This document shows positions 32,177 through 42,603 of a DNA stretch of 64,000 nt, one piece after another. Position 1 is the first letter of the stretch; the number at the start of each line of letters is the position of its first letter. Under the pieces are notes generated by a model. That model did not search any database, was not told the DNA's origin, and saw only the letters and a list, made by a program, of their open reading frames with translations. Location: assembly GCF_900108405.1 (NCBI RefSeq), contig NZ_FNXG01000001.1, forward strand, positions 310,001 to 374,000, written 5' to 3'. The stretch is from Paracoccus alkenifer (GTDB lineage Bacteria; Pseudomonadota; Alphaproteobacteria; Rhodobacterales; Rhodobacteraceae). The translations under genes were made by a program, and so were the position numbers.

Positions 32177-35101
32177 ATGACCGCCCAGACCACCGATTCC
32201 ACCGCCCCCGACTATCGCGACAGCGTGTTCCTGCCGCAGACCGATTTCCCGATGCGCGCCGGCCTGCCGCAGCGCGAACCGGAATGGCTGGCCCGCTGGG
32301 AACGGATCGGCATCTACGACCGGCTGCGCGAGCGCGCCGGCGACCGGCCGCTGTTCGTGCTGCACGACGGCCCCCCCTATGCCAACGGGCATCTGCATAT
32401 CGGCCACGCGCTGAACAAGGTGCTCAAGGATTTCATCGTGCGCAGCCGGCAGATGATGGGCCATGAATCGCGCTATGTGCCGGGCTGGGACTGCCACGGG
32501 CTGCCGATCGAATGGAAGATCGAGGAACAATACCGCGCCCAGGGCCGCGACAAGGACGCCGTGGATGTGGTCGAGTTCCGGCAGGAATGCCGCCGCTTTG
32601 CCGAAGGCTGGGTGGATATCCAGCGCGAGGAATTCAAGCGGCTGGGCGTCACCGGCAAATGGGACGATCCCTATCTGACCATGGATTACCACGCCGAGGC
32701 GGTGATCGCGGCCGAGTTCATGAAGCTGCTGATGAATGGCTCGCTTTACCAGGGGTCGAAACCCGTGATGTGGTCGCCGGTCGAACAGACCGCGCTGGCC
32801 GAGGCCGAGGTCGAGTATCACGACATCACCAGCCACCAGATCTGGGTGGCGTTCCCGGTGGTCTCGCAACGCGACTTCGCGCCGCTGGACGGCTGCATGA
32901 GGACCGACCTGCTGGGCGCCTCGGTGGTGATCTGGACCACCACGCCATGGACGATCCCGCAAAACCGCGCCGTGGCCTATGGGCCGGGCATCGCCTATGG
33001 GCTGTATGACGTGACCGGCAAGGGCGCCGTGCTGCTGGCGGATGCGCTGGCCGAGCAGGTGTTTACGGCCGCGAAACTGGAACCCGACAGCTGGCGGCGG
33101 CTGCGCGATGTGGGCGCGGATGAGCTGGCCTCGCTGGTGCTGGCCCATCCCTATCGCGGGATCGAGGGCGGCGCGGGCGAATGGGACGCCGACATCCCGG
33201 TGCTGCCCGGCGATCATGTGACCGAGGACGCCGGCACCGGCTTTGTCCACACCGCCCCCAGCCACGGCGACGACGACTATCAGCTGGCGCTGAAATTCGG
33301 CCTGGTCCTGACCCATAACGTGCTGCCCGACGGCAGCTATCGCGCCGATCTGCCGGTCTTTGGGGGGCAGGCGATCCTGACCGCCGATGGCAAGGAAGGC
33401 CCCGCGAACGTCAGCAACATCAAGGCGCTGGCCGGGCAAGGTGCGCTGTTTGCCAAGGGCAAGATCAAGCATTCCTATCCGCATAGCTGGCGGTCCAAGG
33501 CGCCGGTGATCTATCGCAACACGCCCCAGTGGTTCGCCGCCATCGACCGCGAGCTGAGCGACGGCATGGATGATTACGGCCAGACCATCCGCGCCCGCGC
33601 GCTGACCTCGATCGACGCGCTGGTGGAATGGACCCCGCAGACCGGGCGCAACCGCATCCATTCCATGGTGGAAAACCGCCCCGACTGGGTGCTGTCGCGC
33701 CAGCGCGCCTGGGGGGTGCCGCTGACCTGTTTCACCAAGCGCGGTGCACGGCCTGACGACGCCGATTTCCTGCTGCGCAGCCACGAGGTGAACACCCGCA
33801 TCCTCGAATCTTTCCAGGAGCATGGCGCAGATGCCTGGTATCGCGACGGTTTCAAGGAACGGGTGCTGGACGGCATCGTCGATCCCGCCGATTACGACCA
33901 GGTGACCGATGTGCTGGATGTGTGGTTCGATTCCGGCTCGACCCACGCCTTTGTGCTGCGCGACCGTGCCGACGGCACCCCCGACGGGCTGGCCGATTTG
34001 TATCTGGAGGGCACCGACCAGCATCGCGGCTGGTTCCAGTCCTCGCTGCTGCAAGCCTGCGCGACGCGGGGCCGCGCGCCCTATCGGGGCGTGCTGACCC
34101 ACGGCTTTACGCTGGACGAAAAGGGCATGAAAATGTCCAAGTCGCTGGGCAACACCACCGCCCCGCAAGAGGTCATCGACCAGTATGGCGCCGATATCCT
34201 GCGGCTGTGGGTGGCGCAGTCGGACTATACCGCCGACCTGCGCATCGGGAAGGAGATCCTGAAAGGCACCGCCGACGCCTATCGCCGGCTGCGCAACACC
34301 ATGCGCTTCATGCTGGGGGCGCTGGACGGGTTCTCGGACGCGGAACGGATCGACCCCGCCGAGATGCCGGAACTGGAACGCTGGGTGCTGCACCGGCTGG
34401 CCGAGCTGGATCAGCGCGTGCGCGAGGGTTACGCCGCCTATGATTTCCAGGGGGTGTTCCGGGCGCTGTTCGATTTCGCCACCGGCGACCTGTCGGCACT
34501 GTGGTTCGACATCCGCAAGGACTCGCTTTACTGCGACGCGCCCGCCAGCACGCGGCGGCGGGCGGTGCGCACGGTCATGGACCTGCTGTTTCACCGGCTG
34601 ACCCTGTGGCTGGCGCCGATGCTGCCCTTTACCTGCGAAGATGTGTGGCTGTCGCGCCTCCCGTCCGAGGATGACAGCGTGCATCTGCATGATTTCCCGG
34701 CAACGCCGGCCGAATGGCTGGACCCGGCGCTGGCGGCGAAATGGGACGCCCTGCGCCGCGCCCGCCGGGCGGTGACCGCGGCGCTGGAACTCAAGCGGGC
34801 CGACAAGACCATCGGCGCCAGCCTTGAGGCCGCGCCGGTGGTCCATGTCGAGGACGCGGGGCTGCTGGCGGCGCTACGCTCGGTCGATTTTGCGGATGTC
34901 TGCATCACCAGCGCCATTCAGCTGAGCGCCGACCCCGCCCCGCCCGAGGCATTCCGCCTGCCCGAGGTGCCGGGCATCGGCGTGGTCTTTGCGCAAGCCC
35001 CCGGGCAGAAATGCCAGCGCTGCTGGAAGATCCTGCCCGACGTGGGCAGCCACGCGCATGAGGCCAGCTGCGCCCGCTGCGACGCGGTGCTGGCGGGCTG
35101 A
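32177..35101 (+). CDS. ileS: Isoleucyl-tRNA synthetase
   Basis: 974 residues from ATG 32177, preceded by AAGGAAAA. Class I synthetase with the HIGH motif (NGHLHIGHALNKVLKDF, about residues 70-85), the inserted editing domain (about 210-400, including VIWTTTPWTIPQNRAV and GTGFVHTAPSHGDDDY), the KMSKS loop (DEKGMKMSKSLGN) and a C-terminal zinc finger (CQRCWKIL, CARCDAVL). It charges tRNA-Ile in the cytoplasm. The eubacterial short type rather than the mupirocin-resistant IleS2 form is indicated by this C-terminal zinc motif. It stands as its own transcription unit. Confidence 0.98.
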   Translation: MTAQTTDSTAPDYRDSVFLPQTDFPMRAGLPQREPEWLARWERIGIYDRLRERAGDRPLFVLHDGPPYANGHLHIGHALNKVLKDFIVRSRQMMGHESRYVPGWDCHGLPIEWKIEEQYRAQGRDKDAVDVVEFRQECRRFAEGWVDIQREEFKRLGVTGKWDDPYLTMDYHAEAVIAAEFMKLLMNGSLYQGSKPVMWSPVEQTALAEAEVEYHDITSHQIWVAFPVVSQRDFAPLDGCMRTDLLGASVVIWTTTPWTIPQNRAVAYGPGIAYGLYDVTGKGAVLLADALAEQVFTAAKLEPDSWRRLRDVGADELASLVLAHPYRGIEGGAGEWDADIPVLPGDHVTEDAGTGFVHTAPSHGDDDYQLALKFGLVLTHNVLPDGSYRADLPVFGGQAILTADGKEGPANVSNIKALAGQGALFAKGKIKHSYPHSWRSKAPVIYRNTPQWFAAIDRELSDGMDDYGQTIRARALTSIDALVEWTPQTGRNRIHSMVENRPDWVLSRQRAWGVPLTCFTKRGARPDDADFLLRSHEVNTRILESFQEHGADAWYRDGFKERVLDGIVDPADYDQVTDVLDVWFDSGSTHAFVLRDRADGTPDGLADLYLEGTDQHRGWFQSSLLQACATRGRAPYRGVLTHGFTLDEKGMKMSKSLGNTTAPQEVIDQYGADILRLWVAQSDYTADLRIGKEILKGTADAYRRLRNTMRFMLGALDGFSDAERIDPAEMPELERWVLHRLAELDQRVREGYAAYDFQGVFRALFDFATGDLSALWFDIRKDSLYCDAPASTRRRAVRTVMDLLFHRLTLWLAPMLPFTCEDVWLSRLPSEDDSVHLHDFPATPAEWLDPALAAKWDALRRARRAVTAALELKRADKTIGASLEAAPVVHVEDAGLLAALRSVDFADVCITSAIQLSADPAPPEAFRLPEVPGIGVVFAQAPGQKCQRCWKILPDVGSHAHEASCARCDAVLAG

Positions 35102-35198
35102 AGCGGCGTCTGGGCCGGGGCGCGCGGCCTGCGCGCGCCCTGCCCCGGCGCGACCGCAAAAACCCCGCGAAAACCGGGGGGATTGCGGCAGAATCCGG

Positions 35199-35226
35199 TT
35201 GACTCGGCCGGGCATGTGCTTAAAAG
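35199..35226 (+). promoter_or_regulatory. Candidate promoter of rpmG
   Basis: TTGACT (35199-35204), 16-base spacer, TAAAAG (35221-35226), about 70 bases ahead of rpmG. Just upstream (35112-35149) a strong GC hairpin follows ileS and may stop its transcript, though without a U-run. Confidence 0.4.
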
Positions 35227-35295
35227 GCAGGCTTCACAGGATTTCACGGGGTTCTCGGACGGCCAAAGGCCCGCCCCGAAGCAGGAGCAGGACCA

Positions 35296-35463
35296 ATGGC
35301 GAAGCCGACGACGATCAAGATCCGGCTGAACTCGACCGCGGGCACCGGGCATTTCTATGTCACCAAGAAAAACGCCCGGACCATGACCGAAAAGATGACG
35401 GTCAACAAATACGACCCCGTTGTGCGCAAGCACGTCGAATACAAGGAAGGCAAGATCAAGTAA
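35296..35463 (+). CDS. rpmG: 50S ribosomal protein L33
   Basis: 55 residues ([20 protein letters not shown]...YKEGKIK), the standard length of L33. It contains [15 protein letters not shown] and the C-terminal [13 protein letters not shown] typical of the zinc-free alphaproteobacterial form: no CxxC pairs are present. An AGGAGCAGG ribosome site precedes the ATG. A Rho-independent terminator follows within 65 bases, so it is a monocistronic ribosomal gene. Confidence 0.97.
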
Positions 35464-35490
35464 GATCGCGCCGTTCCGCAAGGATCAGGA

Positions 35491-35528
35491 CCGCGCCCGG
35501 CAGCTCGCCGTGGCGCGGTTTTCTTTTT
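35491..35528 (+). terminator. Rho-independent terminator of rpmG
   Basis: CCGCGCC (35491-35497) pairs with GGCGCGG (35512-35518), followed by TTTTCTTTTT. Placed 28 bases after the rpmG stop. Confidence 0.85.
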
Positions 35529-35533
35529 GAAAA

Positions 35534-35642
35534 GGGGGGCTTTGCCCCCCGGCGCGTGGCGCCACTGCCGTGGCCTTGCTCGCTGAAAACAGTCCACCGG
35601 ACTGTTTTCCGGGCGCTTGCAAGCCCCCAGGATATTTCTGGA
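35534..35642. repeat. Intergenic repeat element, copy A
   Basis: Between rpmG and the yciB-type gene. It contains a hairpin GGGGGGCTTTGCCCCCC (35534-35550), a second perfect hairpin with 11-bp arms GAAAACAGTCC / GGACTGTTTTC (35585-35609), and CCCCAGGATATTT (35625-35637). Read on the minus strand this is the AAATATCCTGGGG motif shared with copies B, C and D in this window. Such short palindromic modules usually sit just past gene ends. Confidence 0.6.
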
Positions 35643-35654
35643 CAGAAGATGCCC

Positions 35655-36251
35655 TTAGCCGGCGTCGGAGTTGGAATCCTCGGTCGTGTGGCGGGCGAAC
35701 AGCGGCGCGTTGGCGGCGAAGAAGCCCAGGGTCAGCAGGATCAGCCCCACGGTCTTGAACAGCACCCAGGTGGTGTCGGACTGGGTGCGCCAGATCGTCT
35801 CGTTCAGGGCGGCGAGGCCGAGGCAGAACCAAATCAGCCGCGTGGTCAGGATGCGCCAGCCCTCGGGCGACAGGGGCAGCGCCTCGCCCATGGCGGCGGC
35901 CAGCCAGTTGCGGCGCAGCGCCACCCCGGTCGCCAGCAGCGCCGCGAAGATCAGGTAGATCAGCGTCGGCTTCATCTTGATGAAGCGGGGGTCGTTCAGC
36001 CAGATGGTCAGCCCGCCGAACACCACCACCACCGCCAGCGTCACCAGCTGCATCACCGACAGCGTGCCCGTGCGCGCCCAAAGGATCCAGTTCGCCGCCA
36101 CCGTCAGCGGCACGAACACCAGCGTGGCAAGGATCAGCCCGGGGTAGTCCTGCCCCCACAGCGTGACGGTCTCATTACGGTAAAGCACGAACACGGCGAG
36201 GAACACGACCAGCGGCCCATAATCGAGCAGCGTCTTGAGCTTGGGGGACAT
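35655..36251 (-). CDS. yciB: Septation protein A / IspZ (YciB family)
   Basis: 198 residues with about five to six membrane helices (PLVVFLAVFVLY, LILATLVFVPLTVAANWILWA, LVTLAVVVVFGGLTIWLNDP, LIYLIFAALLATGVALRRN, LIWFCLGLAALNETIWR, FKTVGLILLTLGFFAANAPLF). The stretch FGGLTIWLNDPRFIKMKPTLIY is the family signature. Inner-membrane protein linked to cell-envelope synthesis and septum formation; the biochemical role is unsettled. It lies 19 bases downstream of the uvrD-type gene and is probably co-transcribed. Confidence 0.94.
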   Translation of the reverse strand: MSPKLKTLLDYGPLVVFLAVFVLYRNETVTLWGQDYPGLILATLVFVPLTVAANWILWARTGTLSVMQLVTLAVVVVFGGLTIWLNDPRFIKMKPTLIYLIFAALLATGVALRRNWLAAAMGEALPLSPEGWRILTTRLIWFCLGLAALNETIWRTQSDTTWVLFKTVGLILLTLGFFAANAPLFARHTTEDSNSDAG

Positions 36252-36270
36252 GGGCGGTTTCCTTGCTGGT

Positions 36271-38667
36271 TCAGAACGGCACGTCGTCGGGCGTCACGTC
36301 CGGGGCGGCGGTGGCGGCGGGCTGGACATAGTTCGCCTTGACGGTCTTGAAACCGGCGGGGAACTGGATCGTCAAGGTATCCTCGGCGATGCCCATGATG
36401 CTGCCGGTGCCGAATTTCTGGTGAAACACCCGGTCGCCCACCGCGAAACGCGCCGCGGGTTCGGCGTCGATGATGATGGGGGCGCGGTGGACCGGCGCCG
36501 GGCGGGCGGCTGCGCGGTCCTGCATCCGCTTCCATCCCGGCGAGTTGTAGACATCGGCGTGCGAGGCGCGGTCGTGCATCGACGATTGCGCAAAGGGCTG
36601 CGCCGCGGCCCCAAAGCCGCCGTTGTAAAGCCCGGGGGGCGTCAGCACCTCGACATGATCCTCGGGCAGTTCGTCGATGAAGCGCGAGGGCAGCGAGGAC
36701 TGCCATTGCCCATAAAGCCGCCGGTTGCCGGCAAAGCTGATCGTGGCCAGTTCCTCGGCCCGCGTCAGGCCGACATAGGCCAGCCGGCGTTCTTCCTCGA
36801 GGCCCTTCAGCCCCGATTCGTCCATGCTGCGCTGACTGGGGAACAGCCCGTCCTCCCACCCCGGCAGGAACACGATGGGGTATTCCAGCCCCTTGGCGGC
36901 GTGCAGCGTCATGATCGACACTTCCTCGGCCTGCTCGCCCTCGGGCGTGTCCATCACCAGCGCCACATGTTCCAGAAAACCCTGTAGATTGTCGAATTCT
37001 TCCAGCGCCTTGACCAGTTCCTTGAGGTTGTCCAGCCGGCCCGGCGCGTCGGGCGATTTTTCGTTCTGCCACATCTCGGTATAGCCGGTTTCGTCCAGGA
37101 TCCGCTCGGCCAGATCGGTATGGCTGGCGCGGCTGTCCAGCGCATCGGCGTGGAAACGCCCCATCTGCTCGACCAGCTGCCGCAGCCCGGCCGCGCCCTT
37201 GCCGGACAGCGCCCCTGCCGCCAGCGCGGCCGCCGCCCCTTGCAGCAGCGACAGGCCGCGGTCGCGCGATTCGCGCTGGATGGTCTGCAACGCCTTGGGG
37301 CCCAGCCCCCGGCGCGGCGTGTTCACGATACGCTCGAACGCGAGGTCGTCGGTGGGGCTGACCGCCAGCCGGAAATACGCCATGGCGTCGCGGATTTCCT
37401 GGCGTTCGTAGAAACGCGGGCCGCCGATCACCCGATAGGGCAGGCCGATGGTCATGAAACGATCCTCGAACGCCCGCATCTGGTGGCTGGCGCGCACGAG
37501 GATCGCGATGTCGTTGAGGCTGCGCTGGCCGATAGAGTGGCGGTGGCCGCCGTGGAACGCCTCGATTTCCTCGCCGATCCAGCGGGCCTCGGCCTCGCTG
37601 TCCCAATGGCCGATCAGGCGGATTTTTTCGCCCTCTTCGGCCTCGGTCCAAAGCTCTTTCCCAAGCCTTCCCTTGTTGGCCGCGATCAACCCCGAGGCGG
37701 CGGCAAGGATATGCGGGGTTGAGCGATAGTTCTGTTCCAGCCGGATCACCTGCGCACCGGGGAAATCCCCCTCGAACCGCAGGATGTTGCCGACCTCGGC
37801 CCCGCGCCAGCCATAGATCGACTGATCGTCGTCGCCCACGCAGCAGATATTGCGGTGCCCCTGCGCCAGCAGCCGCAGCCACAGATATTGCGCGACGTTG
37901 GTGTCCTGATATTCGTCGACGAGGATATAGCGGAAACGCTCCTGCCACTGCGCCAGCACGTCCGGATGCGCCTGGAATATCATCACGCAATGCAACAGCA
38001 GGTCGCCGAAATCGACGGCGTTCAGTTCCAGCAGGCGGCGCTGATAGGCGGCGTATAGCGCGACGCCGCGACCGTCATAGGCGTGGCTTTCGCCCGCCGG
38101 CACGCGCGCAGGCGTCATGGCGCGGTTTTTCCAGCCGTCGATCAGCCCGGCAAGCTGCCGCGCGGGCCAGCGCTTTTCGTCGATGTTTTCGGCAGAGATC
38201 AGCTGTTTCAGCAGCCGGATCTGGTCGTCGGTGTCCAGAATCGTAAAGCCGGGCTTGAGATGCAGCGTGCCGTCGCCCACCAGCTCGGCATGGCGGCGCA
38301 GGATCTTGACGCTGATCGAATGAAAGGTGCCCAGCCACGGCATCCCCTCGACCGTTTCGCCCAGCAGCCGGGCCACGCGGTCCTTCATCTCGCGCGCGGC
38401 CTTGTTGGTGAAGGTGACGGCGAGGATGCGGCCGGGCGTGGCGCGGCCCTGCATCAGCAGATGCGCGATGCGGGTGGTCAGGGCGCGGGTCTTGCCGGTG
38501 CCGGCGCCCGCCAGCAGCAGCACCGGCCCGTCCAGCGTTTCCACCGCCAGCCGCTGCGCCGGGTTCAGCCCGTCCAGATAGGGCGAGGGCCGCGGCGCCA
38601 TGGCCCGCTGCGACAGCGAGGGGCGGGAGGCGGCCTCAAAGGCGTCGTGATCGTCGAACTGGCTCAT
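36271..38667 (-). CDS. uvrD: ATP-dependent DNA helicase, UvrD/PcrA family
   Basis: 798 residues from the ATG at 38665-38667; the alternative at 38679 adds four residues and has no ribosome site. SF1A motifs in order: Q-motif LNPAQRLAVETL, Walker A LAGAGTGKTRALT, ILAVTFTNKAAREM (Ia), ILVDEYQDTN (II), CCVGDDDQSIYGWRGA (III), LEQNYRSTPHILAAA (IV), LMTLHAAKGLEYPIVFLPGWEDGLFPSQ (V, here IMTLHAAKGLE) and RLAYVGLTRAEE (VI). A C-terminal Tudor-like PcrA tail is seen in VGDRVFHQKFGTGSIMGI. It unwinds DNA in excision and mismatch repair. Confidence 0.96.
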   Translation of the reverse strand: MSQFDDHDAFEAASRPSLSQRAMAPRPSPYLDGLNPAQRLAVETLDGPVLLLAGAGTGKTRALTTRIAHLLMQGRATPGRILAVTFTNKAAREMKDRVARLLGETVEGMPWLGTFHSISVKILRRHAELVGDGTLHLKPGFTILDTDDQIRLLKQLISAENIDEKRWPARQLAGLIDGWKNRAMTPARVPAGESHAYDGRGVALYAAYQRRLLELNAVDFGDLLLHCVMIFQAHPDVLAQWQERFRYILVDEYQDTNVAQYLWLRLLAQGHRNICCVGDDDQSIYGWRGAEVGNILRFEGDFPGAQVIRLEQNYRSTPHILAAASGLIAANKGRLGKELWTEAEEGEKIRLIGHWDSEAEARWIGEEIEAFHGGHRHSIGQRSLNDIAILVRASHQMRAFEDRFMTIGLPYRVIGGPRFYERQEIRDAMAYFRLAVSPTDDLAFERIVNTPRRGLGPKALQTIQRESRDRGLSLLQGAAAALAAGALSGKGAAGLRQLVEQMGRFHADALDSRASHTDLAERILDETGYTEMWQNEKSPDAPGRLDNLKELVKALEEFDNLQGFLEHVALVMDTPEGEQAEEVSIMTLHAAKGLEYPIVFLPGWEDGLFPSQRSMDESGLKGLEEERRLAYVGLTRAEELATISFAGNRRLYGQWQSSLPSRFIDELPEDHVEVLTPPGLYNGGFGAAAQPFAQSSMHDRASHADVYNSPGWKRMQDRAAARPAPVHRAPIIIDAEPAARFAVGDRVFHQKFGTGSIMGIAEDTLTIQFPAGFKTVKANYVQPAATAAPDVTPDDVPF

Positions 38668-38742
38668 GCCCCGCAACATAGAGAAGCCGCGGGCCGCTGC
38701 AAAGCCCGCGTTCCTATTCCGTTCGCTTTTTGCACGGTTCGG

Positions 38743-39720
38743 TTACTGCCGGGCGGGGGCTTGGCGGGCCAGCGACAGCGCCACGCCCACAGCGAGGATG
38801 GCGAATGTCACCCCAAGCGACAGCGCGGCGGGGATTTTCTCGATCCCCAGCGCCTCGGCCACGACCACCTTGCCGCCGATAAAGATCAGCAGCACCGCCA
38901 GCGCCGGCTTGAGCGCCCAGAACCGATGCAGCACCGCGGCCAGCGCGAAATACAGCGCCCGCAGGCCAAGGATGGCAAAGATGTTCGAGGTATAGACCAG
39001 ATAGGGGTCGGTGGTGATCGCAAAGATCGCCGGCACCGAATCGACCGCGAACACCACGTCGGCGAACTCGATCGCCACCAGCGCCAGGAACAGCGGCGTC
39101 ACGAACAGCCGCAGCCGCCCCGAATCGTCGGGCTGGCGCACCACAAAGCGATGGCCGACGAAATCATCCGTCACCCGCAGGTTGCGCCGCAGCCAGCGCA
39201 GCATCCGCCCGCCCGTGGCGCCCGTCGCGCCGGGGGCATGGTCGCCCCCGCCCAGCAGCATCCGCGCCCCGGTCACGATCAGGAACGCCGCAAAGACCAG
39301 CAGCACCCAGTCGTAGCGCTGCACCAGCGCCGCGCCGAAACCGATCATCACCGCACGCAGCACGATCACCCCCAGGATGCCCCAGAACAGCACCCGGTGT
39401 TGCAGATGCCGCGGCACCGCAAAGGCGCCAAAGATCGTGGCGATGACAAAGATATTGTCCATGGCCAGCGATTTCTCGACCACGAAGCCGGTCCAGTATT
39501 CGACGGCCGCGCCCGCCCCCATCTGCGCCCAGACAAAGCCGCCGAACCCCAGCCCGATGGCGATGTAGAATGCCGACAGCAGCAGCGACCTGCGCACGCC
39601 GATTTCCTGCCGGCCGCGGTTCAGCACGCCCAGATCCAACGCGAGCAGCACCAGCACCAGCGTCAGGAAAACCGCCCACATCCACAGGGGCTGGCCAAGA
39701 AACAGGAAAGAAAGCTCCAC
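38743..39720 (-). CDS. TerC-family integral membrane protein
   Basis: 325 residues from the GTG at 39718-39720, six bases after GGAG; the open frame continues upstream without membrane sequence. About nine hydrophobic helices. Conserved acidic residues lie in membrane segments: VLLALDLGVLNR, EKSLAMDNIFVIATIFGAFAVP and VAIEFADVVFAVDSVPAIFAIT. Family members (Alx, MeeF/MeeY-like) export manganese or supply metal to exported enzymes; tellurite resistance is not implied. I looked for a manganese (yybP-ykoY) riboswitch in the 149-bp gap before it and did not find one. Confidence 0.9.
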   Translation of the reverse strand: MELSFLFLGQPLWMWAVFLTLVLVLLALDLGVLNRGRQEIGVRRSLLLSAFYIAIGLGFGGFVWAQMGAGAAVEYWTGFVVEKSLAMDNIFVIATIFGAFAVPRHLQHRVLFWGILGVIVLRAVMIGFGAALVQRYDWVLLVFAAFLIVTGARMLLGGGDHAPGATGATGGRMLRWLRRNLRVTDDFVGHRFVVRQPDDSGRLRLFVTPLFLALVAIEFADVVFAVDSVPAIFAITTDPYLVYTSNIFAILGLRALYFALAAVLHRFWALKPALAVLLIFIGGKVVVAEALGIEKIPAALSLGVTFAILAVGVALSLARQAPARQ

Positions 39721-39869
39721 GGTGATCTCCGACGGATGTTGCGTGATGCGACCGACATCACGATCCGCACAGATCGCCAGAGGGGCCCGGTCGGTTGACC
39801 ATCTAGGGCGTTGGTCGCAGCCGTCAAGGAGCGATTGCGCTTTATTTGCGACAGGCGTATGCGACGAAC

Positions 39870-41036
39870 ATGCCAGATCGTCCGCTTCACCCCCGCACCC
39901 GCGCCGTCCACCACGGCATCCGCCGCAGCCAATACGGCGAAATGGCCGAGGCGCTGTTCCTGACCCAGGGCTTTGCCTATGACAGCGCCGAACAGGCCGA
40001 GGCAAGGTTCCAGCACAGCGGCCCGGACGAATTCATCTATGCCCGCTACGGCAACCCCACCAGCCGTATGTTCGAGGACCGGATGGCCAGCCTCGAAGGG
40101 ACCGAGGACGCGTTTGCGACTGCCTCCGGCATGGCGGCGGTCAACGGGGCGCTGATGGCGGTGGCCGCACCCGGCAAGCGGATCGTCGCGGCGCGGCAGC
40201 TGTTCGGGTCGTGCCTCTATGTGCTGGACCTGCTCAAGAAATTCGGGGTCGAGGTGGTGCTGGTGGACGGCACCGACCTTGACCAGTGGCGGGATGCGGT
40301 GACGCCGGGGACGGCGGCGGTTTTCCTTGAAACCGTGTCGAATCCCACGCTTGAGGTGATGGATATCGCCGCAATCGCCGAGATCGCCCACGCGGCCGGC
40401 GCGCTGGTCGTCGCCGACAACGTCTTTGCCACGCCGGTGTTCAGCCGCGCGGTGGAACTGGGCGCCGATGTGGTGGTCTATTCCACCACCAAGCATGTGG
40501 ACGGCGGCGGGCGCGCGCTTGGCGGCGTGATCTGCGGCAGCCGCGATTTCGTGCGCGGCATGGCGGAACCCTATCTCAAGCACACCGGCGGCGCGATCTC
40601 GCCCTTCAACGCCTGGATCATGCTGAACGGGCTGACCACCATGGATCTGCGGGTCCGCGCCATGGCCGATGCCGCGCTGGCGGTGGCCGGCGCCTTGCAG
40701 GACGCGGGGCTGCGGGTGATCTATCCGGGGCTGCCCGAGCATCCCCAGCACGCGCTGGCGATGCGGCAGATCGGCTCGGGCGGGACCATGATCGCGCTGG
40801 ATCTGGGCACGAAACAGGCGGCCTTTGCGATGCTGGACCGGCTGCGGCTGGTGTCGATCTCGAACAATCTGGGCGATGCCAAGTCCATCGTCACCCACCC
40901 CGCCACCACCACCCACCAGCGCCTGCCCGAGGCCGAGCGCCTGACGATGGGCATCGGCCCCGGGCTGGTCCGCCTGTCGGTGGGGCTGGAACATCCCGAC
41001 GACCTGATCGCCGATCTGCTGGGCGCGCTGGCGTAA
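39870..41036 (+). CDS. metZ: O-succinylhomoserine sulfhydrylase
   Basis: 388 residues from ATG 39870. PLP enzyme of the Cys/Met metabolism family: YGEMAEALFLTQGFAYDSAEQAEARF opens the domain, FIYARYGNPTSRMFEDRMASLEG, and the cofactor lysine lies in VVYSTTKHVDGGGRALGG. RLSVGLEHPDDLIADL closes it. It makes homocysteine directly from O-succinylhomoserine and sulfide. The family resemblance to cystathionine gamma-synthase is strong; the sequence YDSAEQAEARF favours MetZ. It is divergent from terC, sharing a 149-bp region with no SAM riboswitch that I could recognise. Confidence 0.92.
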   Translation: MPDRPLHPRTRAVHHGIRRSQYGEMAEALFLTQGFAYDSAEQAEARFQHSGPDEFIYARYGNPTSRMFEDRMASLEGTEDAFATASGMAAVNGALMAVAAPGKRIVAARQLFGSCLYVLDLLKKFGVEVVLVDGTDLDQWRDAVTPGTAAVFLETVSNPTLEVMDIAAIAEIAHAAGALVVADNVFATPVFSRAVELGADVVVYSTTKHVDGGGRALGGVICGSRDFVRGMAEPYLKHTGGAISPFNAWIMLNGLTTMDLRVRAMADAALAVAGALQDAGLRVIYPGLPEHPQHALAMRQIGSGGTMIALDLGTKQAAFAMLDRLRLVSISNNLGDAKSIVTHPATTTHQRLPEAERLTMGIGPGLVRLSVGLEHPDDLIADLLGALA

Positions 41037-41123
41037 GCCGCGATCCGGCGGATCAAATGTGCAAGGCTCTGGCCTTTTGCGGCCCGAGCCCCATATTCGG
41101 CCTGCGTTCCTGAAAGACCTGCC

Positions 41124-42086
<963 letters not shown>

Positions 42087-42135
42087 CCTGACCTCAACCA
42101 TTGCATCAGATATCTGGTTCAAGCTGTTGAAAACA

Positions 42136-42522
42136 CGCGCGGATGGCCTGTAAGCCGGGTTCTGTCCGGGGGCTTGCGCCCCGTGGATGACCATTCCTCT
42201 GGCCCCGCCGTTGCCGACGGGATCTAGCTGCCAACCCGGATCTGCTGGGGCGCAGGCGGCCCTGCGGGGTTGCCCCCGCGCGCGATCCCTATTCGGCATT
42301 GCTCCTGGTGGGGCTTGCCTTGCCGGTCCGGTTGCCCGTCCCGCGGTGGGCTTTTACCCCACCGTTTCACCCTTGCCCCGCACAAGGCGGGGCGGTCTGT
42401 TCTCTGTGGCGCTTTCCCTGGGGTTGCCCCCGCCGGGCGTTACCCGGCACCATGCCTGCATGGAGCCCGGACTTTCCTCGACCGGCGCAAGCGCCGCCCG
42501 CGGTCATCCGGCCATCCGCGCG
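42136..42522 (-). ncRNA. rnpB: RNase P RNA
   Basis: Minus-strand RNA of about 387 nt, the catalytic subunit that matures tRNA 5' ends. Its ends form a perfect 12-bp P1 helix: GCGCGGATGGCC near the 5' end pairs with the 3' end (plus-strand positions 42510-42521 and 42137-42148). The universal block GAGGAAAGTCCGGGCTCCA is present (plus 42461-42479), as are ACAGAACCCGGCTTACAGGCC near the 3' end and the CAGGGAAAGCGCCACAGAGA region. Type A alphaproteobacterial layout. The open frames over it on both strands are not genes. Confidence 0.98.
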
Positions 42523-42603
42523 TGCGGGTGATATGCGCAGCCCCGCGCGCCGGGTCAAGATGCTGCGCATCACGGATATGCGGCCGCGCGCCGGCACGCG
42601 GGA

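Noticed and set aside
32078..34846. 922-codon open frame on the minus strand through ileS
   Set aside because: Exact antisense of a certain essential gene; composition (Gly/Arg/His/Gln-rich) is that of a GC-driven shadow frame with no domain.
39721..39869. Manganese (yybP-ykoY) riboswitch for terC or SAM-II riboswitch for metZ
   Set aside because: Neither conserved core could be found on either strand of this 149-bp gap.
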